13,356 nt of DNA from Candidatus Galligastranaerophilus gallistercoris. Lineage in GTDB: Bacteria; Cyanobacteriota; Vampirovibrionia; Gastranaerophilales; Gastranaerophilaceae. The stretch is from positions 1 through 13,356 of the forward strand of contig DVJH01000085.1 in assembly GCA_018710795.1 (NCBI GenBank), given 5' to 3'. This document shows, one piece after another, positions 7,026 to 13,356 of this stretch (position 1 is the first letter of the stretch; the number at the start of each line of letters is the position of its first letter). Below the pieces are notes generated by a model. The model was not told the origin of the DNA. It made no database searches and saw only the letters and a list, made by a program, of their open reading frames with translations. The position numbers were made by a program, and so were the translations under genes.

Positions 7026-7570
7026 ATCTTTAAAGACCCCGAATACGGCGTGCTTTTTGTGAAATTAATATAAGAGTTCATGGTAAGAGGCTGTTTTGCT
7101 CTGAAATAGGGCGAAGTCTTGCCGTCATAAATTTCGGGCGGCGGCGGAGTTAAATTTTTCTCTTCCATTTTCTTTTTAATTATTACGCTTGATTTGTTTC
7201 TTAAAACAGGTGTAATCAGGTTGCTTGAGATAACTCCGCCTGCAATTGCGGCAAGAGTTTTGGCGCCTTCGATTACCTGTTTGTTGTTGCCGAATTTTTT
7301 ACCTGCGGCTTTTTGTGCCAGCCCCATAATGGGAAGCGTAACTGCCGCATAAGATGCAATGTTAAACGTTCCGTCTAAAATTTCCTGAGGCACTAGAAAT
7401 TTCTTTTCTTCTTTTCCGATGTTTTTATTTGTCATTAAACCGACGGTTTGCGCAAGCGATGCTAATGCCCAGCCTGCAGCCGCCGTTGCAAATAAAAACA
7501 TTCCGTTATTATCTATACAGGTTCTTAAAAATTTTCCCGTTTTTTCCATTGCCTGTTCTTTAAAGCTCAT
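7022..7570 (-). CDS. Hypothetical small membrane protein, second gene of a coupled pair
   Basis: The protein has 182 residues. I do not recognise a family. Three hydrophobic Ala/Gly-rich segments, at about 23-45, 68-88 and 103-125, could be membrane helices. Between them lie short basic/acidic stretches such as NIGKEEKK at 50-57. After a charged segment (KKKMEEKN, 132-139) comes a Pro-rich TPPPPE and a polar tail ending SGSLKI. There is no cleavable signal peptide. The ATG at 7570 directly follows the TAG of the upstream gene, and its strong GGGAGGTG ribosome binding site lies inside that gene's last codons, so the two products are probably made together in a fixed ratio. Both proteins share a plan of helix, charged N/E/K-rich segment, small-residue helices and a polar Pro-containing tail; they may be distant paralogues, but I cannot align them. 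Confidence 0.7.
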   Translation of the reverse strand: MSFKEQAMEKTGKFLRTCIDNNGMFLFATAAAGWALASLAQTVGLMTNKNIGKEEKKFLVPQEILDGTFNIASYAAVTLPIMGLAQKAAGKKFGNNKQVIEGAKTLAAIAGGVISSNLITPVLRNKSSVIIKKKMEEKNLTPPPPEIYDGKTSPYFRAKQPLTMNSYINFTKSTPYSGSLKI

Positions 7571-8173
7571 CTACACACCTCCCTGTTCATTTTGAGGTGT
7601 AAGCGAGGGTTTTGGCATTTGAATCTTTGGTGCGGTTTGAGTTTGCTGTTCTTTATCTTTGTCGCCTTCGTATTTTTTGTTCATTTTGTTTGTAAGCCAG
7701 TTTGTAACGGGCGCATCGATTGCAAAGTTTGTAAACAGCATAACGCCGAGTGCCGTAATTGTTCCTATGACCGATGCATATTTTTTTGCGCCGCCCTGAT
7801 TTTTGATAAAATCTATTGATTTATCTATTGCTTCCTGTGATTTGTCTTTTGCCGTAATTTTGGCAAGAGTTTCAATAGCATTATCGTTTTTGAATACGGC
7901 TTCCATTGCTTTCATGCAACCGCCTCTGACGGCAATACCGGTTGCGGTTCCGACCAGGCCTTTTGCAAAGCTTCTGTTTGCGGAAACTTTTCTTGTTTCT
8001 TCATCGACATCTTTGTTGCATCTGTCAATGACAGGCTGCATTGTCATTGCTGCAACGCCGAGTGCGGCACGCTGCTGCCAGCTGTTTATATTGGCGGCAC
8101 TTGTCAATATTTTTTGCATGTTTAACCCGCCAAAATTCGGCGCAGAATTTGTACTGATGCTTGATACTTTCAA
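7571..8173 (-). CDS. Hypothetical small membrane protein with N-terminal PNFGG motif, first gene of a coupled pair
   Basis: The protein has 200 residues, with a TTG start at 8173 chosen because AGAAGG lies eight bases upstream; the next in-frame Met is residue 19. No family recognised. The first 17 residues (VSSISTNSAPNFGGL) are polar with a PNFGG motif, which I associate, from memory and without a search, with many small proteins of Gastranaerophilales-type genomes. Hydrophobic small-residue segments lie at about 33-45, 71-88 and 131-152, separated by charged stretches (CNKDVDEETRK at 52-62). The tail from about 163 is Lys/Gln/Pro-rich and probably disordered. Its last codons (Gly-Gly-Val) contain the ribosome binding site of the next gene, whose ATG follows the TAG without a gap. 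The gene is divergent from leuA. Role unknown; a structural membrane or envelope function is only a guess. Confidence 0.7.
   Translation of the reverse strand: MKVSSISTNSAPNFGGLNMQKILTSAANINSWQQRAALGVAAMTMQPVIDRCNKDVDEETRKVSANRSFAKGLVGTATGIAVRGGCMKAMEAVFKNDNAIETLAKITAKDKSQEAIDKSIDFIKNQGGAKKYASVIGTITALGVMLFTNFAIDAPVTNWLTNKMNKKYEGDKDKEQQTQTAPKIQMPKPSLTPQNEQGGV
7576..7583 (-). promoter_or_regulatory. Strong ribosome binding site inside the upstream gene of the membrane-protein pair
   Basis: GGGAGGTG on the minus strand, five bases before the ATG at 7570. It encodes the final Gly-Gly-Val of the upstream protein, so the same bases serve as codons and as translation signal. Confidence 0.75.
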
Positions 8174-8181
8174 ACGATAAA

Positions 8182-8187
8182 CCTTCT
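8182..8187 (-). promoter_or_regulatory. Ribosome binding site that sets the TTG start at 8173
   Basis: AGAAGG on the minus strand, eight bases before the TTG. It is the only purine-rich site close to the 5' end of the frame. Confidence 0.5.
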
Positions 8188-8252
8188 TTTTTTAGATTAG
8201 TCTTCCACAAGTCATAAGTAAAAACAAGCTGAAAAATTGCGTTTTTGCTTAG

Positions 8253-8278
8253 GTAGTATTAACAATTTTTAATATTAC
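8253..8278. promoter_or_regulatory. Inverted repeat, candidate operator of leuA
   Basis: GTAGTATTAA (8253-8262) and TTAATATTAC (8269-8278) are inverted copies with one mismatch, separated by six bases. In RNA the mismatch would be a G-U pair, giving a ten-pair stem. The repeat covers the -35 box and most of the spacer of the leuA promoter candidate, the usual position of a repressor site. It sits in the intergenic region shared with the divergent membrane-protein genes. Confidence 0.45.
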
Positions 8279-8287
8279 AACTATAGT
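8259..8287 (+). promoter_or_regulatory. leuA promoter candidate
   Basis: TTAACA (8259-8264) and TATAGT (8282-8287) each match 5 of 6 sigma-70 consensus positions and are exactly 17 bases apart. Transcription would begin near 8294, leaving a leader of about 60 bases before the leuA ATG at 8354. This also argues against the upstream in-frame ATG at 8294. Confidence 0.55.
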
Positions 8288-8340
8288 AAATAAATGTCAA
8301 TACCTGTTTGTGATATTATTAAGCTGTCTGAAATTTTATT

Positions 8341-8345
8341 AAGGA
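8341..8345 (+). promoter_or_regulatory. Ribosome binding site that sets the leuA start
   Basis: AAGGA eight bases before the ATG at 8354. The in-frame ATG at 8294 has no such site and would fall at the predicted transcription start. Confidence 0.7.
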
Positions 8346-8353
8346 ACCAACTG

Positions 8354-9886
8354 ATGAATCGACCCTTTTTTTATGATATTACACTGAGAGACGGAAATCA
8401 AGCCCTGAAAAAGCCATGGCAATTATCGGACAAAAAGGTAATATTTGAAAAACTTCTTGATTTAAAAGTTCAGGCAGTAGAAGTCGGTTTTCCCGCTTCA
8501 AGCGAAATGGATTTTGAAGCGTGCAGAGAATTATCTTTAATGGCGCCCGACAATCTTGTTGTATCGGGTCTTGCAAGGTGTGTTGAACATGATATTATAA
8601 GCGCGGTAAATGCGATTAAAGATGCTAAAATTCCAAGAATTCATCTTTTTTTAACGCTTTCTCCGTTTCATATGCAATACGTTTTAAATAAAGAACCGAT
8701 TCAAGTTGCAAAAGCTGCAACGGATGCCGTTAAATTTGCATACGAACAGATTAAAAAAGTAAATAAAAGAGGTGAAGTTCAATTTTCCGTTGAACATTTC
8801 GGAGATTGTGCGGATAATATCGATTTTGTAATTGATACATTGAAAGATGTTGTTAAATCGGGTGCTACGACAATTAATCTTCCGAATACCGTTGAAAGAA
8901 CGCACCCGGGCGCTTTTGTCGAGATGATAAAAAAAGTTAAAGATTCTCTTTGTGATGATATTATAATTTCGGTGCATAATCATAACGATCTCGGTATGGC
9001 AACCGCTACCACCGTTGAAAGCTTTTTTGCGGGCGCAGTTCAATTGGAATGCGCATTGAACGGATTGGGAGAGCGTGCGGGTAACACCAATTTTTATGAG
9101 GTTGCGGTTGCATTGCATAATTCGGGCGTTGATGTTCCCGTTGATTTATCAAAAATTTATGAAACAGCTTTAATTGTGGCACAGATGTCAAAAGTGCCTA
9201 TCCCTGAAAAAGCGCCTCTTATAGGTCCCGATGCGCTTGCTCACAGATCGGGTATTCATCAGGACGGCGCACTTAAAACAAAAGATATGGAAAAAGGCGC
9301 ATACAGACCCATCCATCCTTCATTAATCGGAAGAAAGGATGATGAAAAAATCGGCTTTACCAGCCAATCGGGAAAAACCGCCATATTTGAAATTATATCA
9401 AAAGCCGGTTATCCGATTACGATTCAGGAAGCCATACGCTTGCAGCCCATAATAAAAGAAGCTGCCGAGAAAGTCGGCGAACTTCCGACCGCTCAAATTA
9501 TCGATATTTATTTTAACGAAACATTTAATGTTAAAGGCGACTTTAAATTTAAACATTTCAGCCACATAGATAAAGGCACGTTTGAATATGAATTCAGATA
9601 TAAAGATAAAGAATATAAATTAAAGGGAACCGGAAACGGACCCTTGGATGCTTGTGTGGATGCGCTTAAGCAGCTCGGGTTAAATGTTAAATTACTTCAT
9701 TATGAACAAAGTGCTCTGGATGAAGAAATAAAAGGTGCGGGCGCAACCGCAATGAGCGTTATTCATCTTGAAGATTCAAAAGGCAGGGAAGTAATAGGAA
9801 GAGCCCGCCATGAATCAACCGCCGTTGCAAACGTCAGAGCCATATTTAACGCTTTGAATATAATTTCAAAAGAAAATGATGTTTAA
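8354..9886 (+). CDS. leuA: 2-isopropylmalate synthase
   Basis: LeuA condenses acetyl-CoA with 2-oxoisovalerate, the first committed step of leucine synthesis. With the start at 8354 the protein has 510 residues, near the usual bacterial length. The HMGL-like TIM barrel begins with TLRDGNQAL at 10-18 (Arg12, metal ligand Asp13). It holds the metal ligands His208 and His210 in SVHNHND and the glycine-rich GLGERAGN at 237-244 ending in Asn244. The linker motif HRSGIHQDG is at 297-305. From about 385 the LeuA regulatory dimer domain follows (GTGNGPLDA at 425-433), site of leucine feedback inhibition in the family. DGNQ, rather than the DGEQ of E. coli LeuA, resembles the fungal/actinobacterial type, but the length is that of the shorter type. 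Citramalate or homocitrate synthase are less likely alternatives. No other leu gene lies in the window. Its stop is one base from that of the convergent exported-protein gene. Confidence 0.8.
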   Translation: MNRPFFYDITLRDGNQALKKPWQLSDKKVIFEKLLDLKVQAVEVGFPASSEMDFEACRELSLMAPDNLVVSGLARCVEHDIISAVNAIKDAKIPRIHLFLTLSPFHMQYVLNKEPIQVAKAATDAVKFAYEQIKKVNKRGEVQFSVEHFGDCADNIDFVIDTLKDVVKSGATTINLPNTVERTHPGAFVEMIKKVKDSLCDDIIISVHNHNDLGMATATTVESFFAGAVQLECALNGLGERAGNTNFYEVAVALHNSGVDVPVDLSKIYETALIVAQMSKVPIPEKAPLIGPDALAHRSGIHQDGALKTKDMEKGAYRPIHPSLIGRKDDEKIGFTSQSGKTAIFEIISKAGYPITIQEAIRLQPIIKEAAEKVGELPTAQIIDIYFNETFNVKGDFKFKHFSHIDKGTFEYEFRYKDKEYKLKGTGNGPLDACVDALKQLGLNVKLLHYEQSALDEEIKGAGATAMSVIHLEDSKGREVIGRARHESTAVANVRAIFNALNIISKENDV

Positions 9887-9887
9887 A

Positions 9888-10376
9888 TTATTTTTCGCTT
9901 AAGAATCTTTGAACGTTTGTTTCCATTGTTTCTTCGCTTATTTTAAAGCCTTTTGGCGTTTTTATCACTTTAAATTCGGCGCTTAAACCTTTTTTATCTT
10001 TAAAGGGAATTCTCATTGACGTTATTTTATATTCATCATCTCCGATTTTTTCGTATTTTTTATTTGTGTAAAAGTTTTTATATCTTACGAGCTTTGCGGT
10101 TTTTCTTCCCAGTTTTAGTTCTTTAATATATCTTTTCATCGGAATTTCCACTTTTTCTTTTGTGCCGTCGGGTTTAATTACGACACGTTCTATTTTTGCA
10201 TCTTTTGCGTAGTGGTCAATAAAGTTATCTTTATATGTGTTTGCCGAATTTATATAACTGTTGAAAAATTTTTCTATTTCTTTGATTTCTTTATCCGTAA
10301 TGGGGGCGGAATCTGCAAATACGGGCGCTATACAAATAACAAAAAAGCATAAACCCGAAATAATTTTTTTAATCAT
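9888..10376 (-). CDS. Small exported protein, possibly NTF2-like fold
   Basis: This 162-residue protein has a clear signal peptide: MIKK, a hydrophobic core at about 5-18 and a likely cleavage after PVFA at 21. No lipobox is formed by Cys10 or Cys15. The mature part starts with a helix (28-45), then FIDHYAKDAKIE at 52-63 and alternating short strands with a PDGTKE turn at 69-74. This helix-then-sheet pattern, with a YxxDAxI-like segment, resembles NTF2/SnoaL-like domains, but no catalytic residues can be assigned and the fold is inference. The ATG at 10376 is preceded by GAGGA at seven bases. The gene follows the RNA polymerase gene on the same strand after 90 bases and may be read from the same transcript; no strong intrinsic terminator lies between them. 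Function unknown. Confidence 0.75.
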   Translation of the reverse strand: MIKKIISGLCFFVICIAPVFADSAPITDKEIKEIEKFFNSYINSANTYKDNFIDHYAKDAKIERVVIKPDGTKEKVEIPMKRYIKELKLGRKTAKLVRYKNFYTNKKYEKIGDDEYKITSMRIPFKDKKGLSAEFKVIKTPKGFKISEETMETNVQRFLSEK

Positions 10377-10409
10377 CTTAAAATCCTCATTTGGTTTTAT
10401 GCTTTTAAG
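10377..10409 (-). repeat. AT-rich inverted repeat around the ribosome binding site of the exported-protein gene
   Basis: CTTAAAA (10377-10383) and TTTTAAG (10403-10409) are perfect inverted copies with a 19-base loop that contains the GAGGA ribosome binding site. Seven pairs, six of them A-T, would be a weak stem; it may be chance in this AT-rich gap. Confidence 0.25.
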
Positions 10410-10466
10410 TTTATTTTAAATGTTATTCTTTTTTATTGCTCTTGTGAGCGTATATTAAGAATAATT

Positions 10467-13356
10467 TTATTCGTCAATCGTGAAATCGGGTGTTCCGAAC
10501 ATTCCCTCGATTTCTTCAAGAATGGCCGAAGGTTTTCTTGCCTGATTTTTTTGCTGTGCACGGCGAAGAGCTTCTTTTTCTTTTTCTTCGCTTGCGTTAA
10601 TCAGGTGGTGATAACCTGTGCCTGCGGGTATTAAGCGGCCAATGATAACGTTTTCTTTCAAGCCTCTTAACATATCCTTTTTGCCTTCTACCGCAGCTTC
10701 GGTCAAGATTCTTGTCGTTTCCTGGAATGAAGCGGCCGAAATAAAGCTTTCGGTATTTAATGAAGCTTTTGTAATACCTAATAACAGCGCTTCATAAGTT
10801 GCCTTAATTCCGCCTTCTTCTTCATTGATTTTGGCGTTTTCGGCTTCAACCGTTTTGAGTTCGACAAGTTCTCCGGGGAGAAGCTTTGTTGTGCCCGAAT
10901 CAACTACTTTAACTTTCTTTATCATCTGACGTACGATAACTTCAACGTGTTTATCCGCAATTTCAACGCCTTGTGAACGGTATACCCTTTGAACTTCATC
11001 AACAAGGTATTGTTGTGCGGCGTTTGCGCCTCTTAATCTGATAACGTCATGCGGATTTAAGGGACCTGAAGTTAAAGCTTGTCCTTTTGTTATTTTTTGT
11101 TTATCGGAGACGATTATGCTTGATTCAATCGGATATTTAATTTCCGTTCTGCCGTTTTCGTTTACGATATACAATCTTGCAACGTCGTCTTCAATTTCGA
11201 TTTCGGCAACGCCGTCTTCTTCCGCAACAATTGCCGAATCTTTCGGTTTTCTTGCTTCAAGAAGTTCTTCAACCCTCGGCAAACCTTGAACGATGTCGCC
11301 GGTTTTTTGTCTTTCAAATACGAGTGTCGCAAGCAGGTCGCCTCTTAAAATAAGCGCATTGTTTTCAACCTGTAATAATGTACCGGGGCTTATTAAATGA
11401 GGTCTTCCCATTCTTACCGTTACCGCATTTTTATCAACTTCGATTACTCTTCCGGAGCATTTTGTGGTGTCGCCTTCAGTGGATACAACTGCATCAAGTT
11501 TAACAAAATCGCCGGCTTTAACGGTGGGTTTACCTTTAATCGGTATAACCTGTTCGTTTTTGGATGAAACCAAAAGAAGTCTTCTTAAATCTTTATCGGT
11601 TTGTTTTATGCTTGCAATTGAATCGTCGATTGATAGAACCTGAGTTTTTGTAACGGGGGTTCTCGGTTCGATTATTTGACCGTTTTCAACCAATAATTCC
11701 GTTTGCATTGAAGATAAGCTTCTTGAAGCGTCATCCTGTTCACGTCTTACGATTAATGTTTCAAGAACAACGATTTTTAAGCCGCCGTCTTTATCTAATT
11801 CGACAAGACCTTTTAAGTGGCTCAAATATCCGTTCATTGATAATACAAGGCTTGTTCTTGTAAGAACGGCACCATCCAAACTTCTTACTCTTGCACCGTC
11901 TTTAAACTGTAATTGGGTTAAAGGTACAATTTCAATTGCTTCATCGGTTGTTTCAAATTCGATTGAAACGTCTCTGGGTTCAATTGTGAAGCTTTGAACG
12001 GGTCTTATTAAGATTTGAACCTGTTGTTTGTCGAGGCTGTCTTCATCTACGATATCTTCCGCGATATCTTCGTCCAAGTCGTCCAATTCGAGCATATCGT
12101 TGTCATTTTCAACAATTGTTACGATTGAATCAACTTTGGCTTTGATTTTGCCTGCGACAACCGTGCCGGCTCTTATAACTTCATTTTCATCAACTTTTAA
12201 GTCATTGATTGAATCAAGGGTATATAATTCGCCGGGGCGTACGACAACTTCATGGATAATATCGTTAAATTCTTTAATTTCAACGATACCGTCAATGTGA
12301 GTGTATAAGTCTTTAACGACTTCCGTACCCGCTTCAACGTATGTTCCCGATTCAACGAGTTTTAATGATGAATCTTTTGAAATTTGGTGAATTTCTTCGG
12401 GAATGAAGATAACTTCGCCGCCTTTCGTAACAACCTGATTTTCTCCGACTTCGATACCGTTGTATCTGATTTCACCCGAGGATGTTACTTTGTGTTCATC
12501 ATCTATAAGTTCCGCAATTATCATGCCGTTTTCAACGGTAGTGTCAATCGGACATTTAACGATATATTTTTCATCCGTTGAATCAACATGCCATATTTGT
12601 TCTTTTTTGGTTTGTTCAAAAGTTGCGTTTGAAGGTTGAATTGAAGCGATAACGATTGTTAATTCTTTACCGGCAACAATTTTTTTGATTTTTTTGCCTT
12701 CAAATTTAACTTCTTCAATTTCAAGAGAATTGTTAACTCTTACTTCGCCGCCGTGTTCGGATACAATTAAAGTTTCGGCAAGTTTTTCGCCTTTTTTAAC
12801 TTTTTGTCCGTCCGAAACAAGGATTTTTGAGCCTGCGGGAAGTGTATAAACATCGCCCCCAAGTACCCATACGATACCGGATTTGTTTGAAGTTCTTGAG
12901 ATGTTTCCCTGTCTGTCTTTCTTTTCATCCGCAATAAAGTCTTCAAAAACAACTTCGCCCGCTATATCGGATGTGATATCTTTTGTGGCTTTTTCGGTTA
13001 AGCGGCTGCCATCGCCCTTTGAAACGGGTTCGTATTCGGCAACCTCATCTCCTTTTTTCAACGGCACGCCTTTGGTGAATGAAACTCTTGCGCCCATCGG
13101 AATATGAAGTTTAACCGACATTCCTTTTTCGTTTTTAATCGTAACGTCTGCTTCTTTAATTGCAATTTGTACGATGTCGCCGTGGCGGGTTCTCATTTCA
13201 CGTGTTCTTACTTCATCTTCTATAACGCCGTCAAAAGGAGCCGTTACATGTTTCATGGCACCTGCACCTTTGAATACACCGCCGGTGTGGAATGTTCTCA
13301 TTGTAAGCTGTGTACCGGGTTCACCGATTGATTGAGCGGCAATAATACCGATTGCT
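10467..13356 (-). CDS. rpoC2: RNA polymerase beta' subunit, C-terminal part, cyanobacterial RpoC2 type (5' end outside the window)
   Basis: The frame is open to the right edge; 962 residues are visible, and the Met codon at 13301 is internal. Just inside the edge is the trigger-loop region QSIGEPGTQLTMRTFHTGG, which closes over the incoming nucleotide during RNA synthesis. The conserved continuation (TGDIVQGLPRVEELLEARKP) comes only about 660 residues later, at 11300-11250. In Thermus the two parts are almost adjacent, in E. coli an SI3 insertion of about 190 residues separates them, and in cyanobacterial RpoC2 one of about 650. The usual C-terminus follows: HVEVIVRQM, SAASFQETTRILTEAA and GLKENVIIGRLIPAGTG, near the binding site of omega. 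A charged tail of about 45 residues ends TPDFTIDE. Whether the gene is split from rpoC1, as in cyanobacteria, cannot be seen here; the insertion size suggests it. Confidence 0.93.
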   Translation of the reverse strand, partial: AIGIIAAQSIGEPGTQLTMRTFHTGGVFKGAGAMKHVTAPFDGVIEDEVRTREMRTRHGDIVQIAIKEADVTIKNEKGMSVKLHIPMGARVSFTKGVPLKKGDEVAEYEPVSKGDGSRLTEKATKDITSDIAGEVVFEDFIADEKKDRQGNISRTSNKSGIVWVLGGDVYTLPAGSKILVSDGQKVKKGEKLAETLIVSEHGGEVRVNNSLEIEEVKFEGKKIKKIVAGKELTIVIASIQPSNATFEQTKKEQIWHVDSTDEKYIVKCPIDTTVENGMIIAELIDDEHKVTSSGEIRYNGIEVGENQVVTKGGEVIFIPEEIHQISKDSSLKLVESGTYVEAGTEVVKDLYTHIDGIVEIKEFNDIIHEVVVRPGELYTLDSINDLKVDENEVIRAGTVVAGKIKAKVDSIVTIVENDNDMLELDDLDEDIAEDIVDEDSLDKQQVQILIRPVQSFTIEPRDVSIEFETTDEAIEIVPLTQLQFKDGARVRSLDGAVLTRTSLVLSMNGYLSHLKGLVELDKDGGLKIVVLETLIVRREQDDASRSLSSMQTELLVENGQIIEPRTPVTKTQVLSIDDSIASIKQTDKDLRRLLLVSSKNEQVIPIKGKPTVKAGDFVKLDAVVSTEGDTTKCSGRVIEVDKNAVTVRMGRPHLISPGTLLQVENNALILRGDLLATLVFERQKTGDIVQGLPRVEELLEARKPKDSAIVAEEDGVAEIEIEDDVARLYIVNENGRTEIKYPIESSIIVSDKQKITKGQALTSGPLNPHDVIRLRGANAAQQYLVDEVQRVYRSQGVEIADKHVEVIVRQMIKKVKVVDSGTTKLLPGELVELKTVEAENAKINEEEGGIKATYEALLLGITKASLNTESFISAASFQETTRILTEAAVEGKKDMLRGLKENVIIGRLIPAGTGYHHLINASEEKEKEALRRAQQKNQARKPSAILEEIEGMFGTPDFTIDE
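11301..13277 (-). other. Large SI3-like insertion in the beta' trigger loop
   Basis: About 659 residues lie between MRTFHTGG and TGDIVQGLPRVEE. They are rich in Val, Lys, Glu and Gly and carry recurring turns such as VKKGEKLAE, LKKGDEVAE, TYVEAGTEV and VIRAGTVVAG. These resemble the beta-rich sandwich-barrel hybrid motif repeats that make up SI3 in cyanobacterial RNA polymerase. Boundaries are approximate, set by the conserved flanks. Confidence 0.75.
12024..12110 (-). other. Highly acidic segment within the SI3-like insertion
   Basis: A stretch of 29 codons from ENDNDMLELDDLDED through VDEDSLDKQ contains about 15 Asp/Glu and one basic residue. It separates two beta-rich parts of the insertion and is probably a flexible linker. 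Confidence 0.6.

Noticed and set aside
7803..8180. A 125-codon open frame on the plus strand, antisense to the PNFGG protein
   Set aside because: It mirrors a coding frame with a ribosome binding site and translational coupling, has no ribosome binding site of its own, and its product looks like a low-complexity shadow.
8294..8353. Upstream ATG at 8294 extending LeuA by 20 residues
   Set aside because: No Shine-Dalgarno sequence; the predicted transcription start falls on it; family proteins begin shortly before the TLRDG motif, as with the ATG at 8354.
10438..10449. GCTC/GAGC hairpin between the RNA polymerase gene and the exported-protein gene as a terminator
   Set aside because: Only four base pairs, and on the minus strand it is followed by an A-rich stretch, not a T run.
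12028..12300. A serine-rich open frame on the plus strand inside the RNA polymerase gene
   Set aside because: It is the antisense of an acidic coding segment in a certain gene; the Ser runs are complements of Asp/Glu codons.
1..13356. tRNA or rRNA genes, CRISPR arrays, insertion sequences, phage genes or a defence system
   Set aside because: No cloverleaf, spaced repeats, transposase, integrase or nuclease/effector domains were seen on either strand; nearly all bases are covered by the genes listed.

Overview
The window is about 13.4 kb of AT-rich bacterial chromosome (roughly one third G+C by eye), densely packed, with no tRNA, rRNA, CRISPR array, insertion sequence or phage gene. The best taxonomic clue is the gene at the right edge. 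It encodes the C-terminal part of the RNA polymerase beta' subunit with an insertion of about 660 residues inside the trigger loop, the size and position of the SI3 insertion of cyanobacterial RpoC2. Together with the low G+C, an anaerobe-type enzyme set (radical SAM, CoA-disulfide reductase/NADH oxidase) and a small membrane protein with an N-terminal PNFGG motif, this suggests a non-photosynthetic cyanobacterial relative of the Melainabacteria/Gastranaerophilales type. That assignment is inference; no marker gene was searched.

Layout from left to right. (1) Bases 1-51 hold the first 17 codons of a minus-strand gene whose IWQEA motif resembles the start of DnaA. (2) A divergent plus-strand pair follows: a radical SAM protein with extra C-terminal cysteines, overlapping by one base (TAATG) a large exported two-domain M16 zinc peptidase. 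An EF-hand protein lies 77 bases further on. (3) rsmD (minus strand, TTG start) converges on the EF-hand gene and is divergent from a CoA-disulfide reductase/NADH oxidase-like flavoprotein. A 168-residue protein with a possible sigma-region-4-like helix-turn-helix follows the flavoprotein. (4) Two small alanine/glycine-rich membrane proteins sit on the minus strand, the second starting on the base after the stop of the first. (5) leuA (2-isopropylmalate synthase) is divergent from that pair, with a good promoter overlapped by a 10-bp inverted repeat that looks like an operator. (6) On the minus strand, the rpoC2-type gene (5' end outside the window) is followed by a small exported protein, possibly NTF2-like.

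Most genes are housekeeping. The most interesting unit is the radical SAM/M16 peptidase pair, which recalls the pairing of a radical SAM peptide-modifying enzyme with an M16 peptidase in PQQ and some RiPP pathways; no precursor peptide was found beside it. Second-tier items are the putative leuA operator, the coupled membrane-protein pair, an acidic stretch inside the RNA polymerase insertion, and the use of TTG start codons by three genes.
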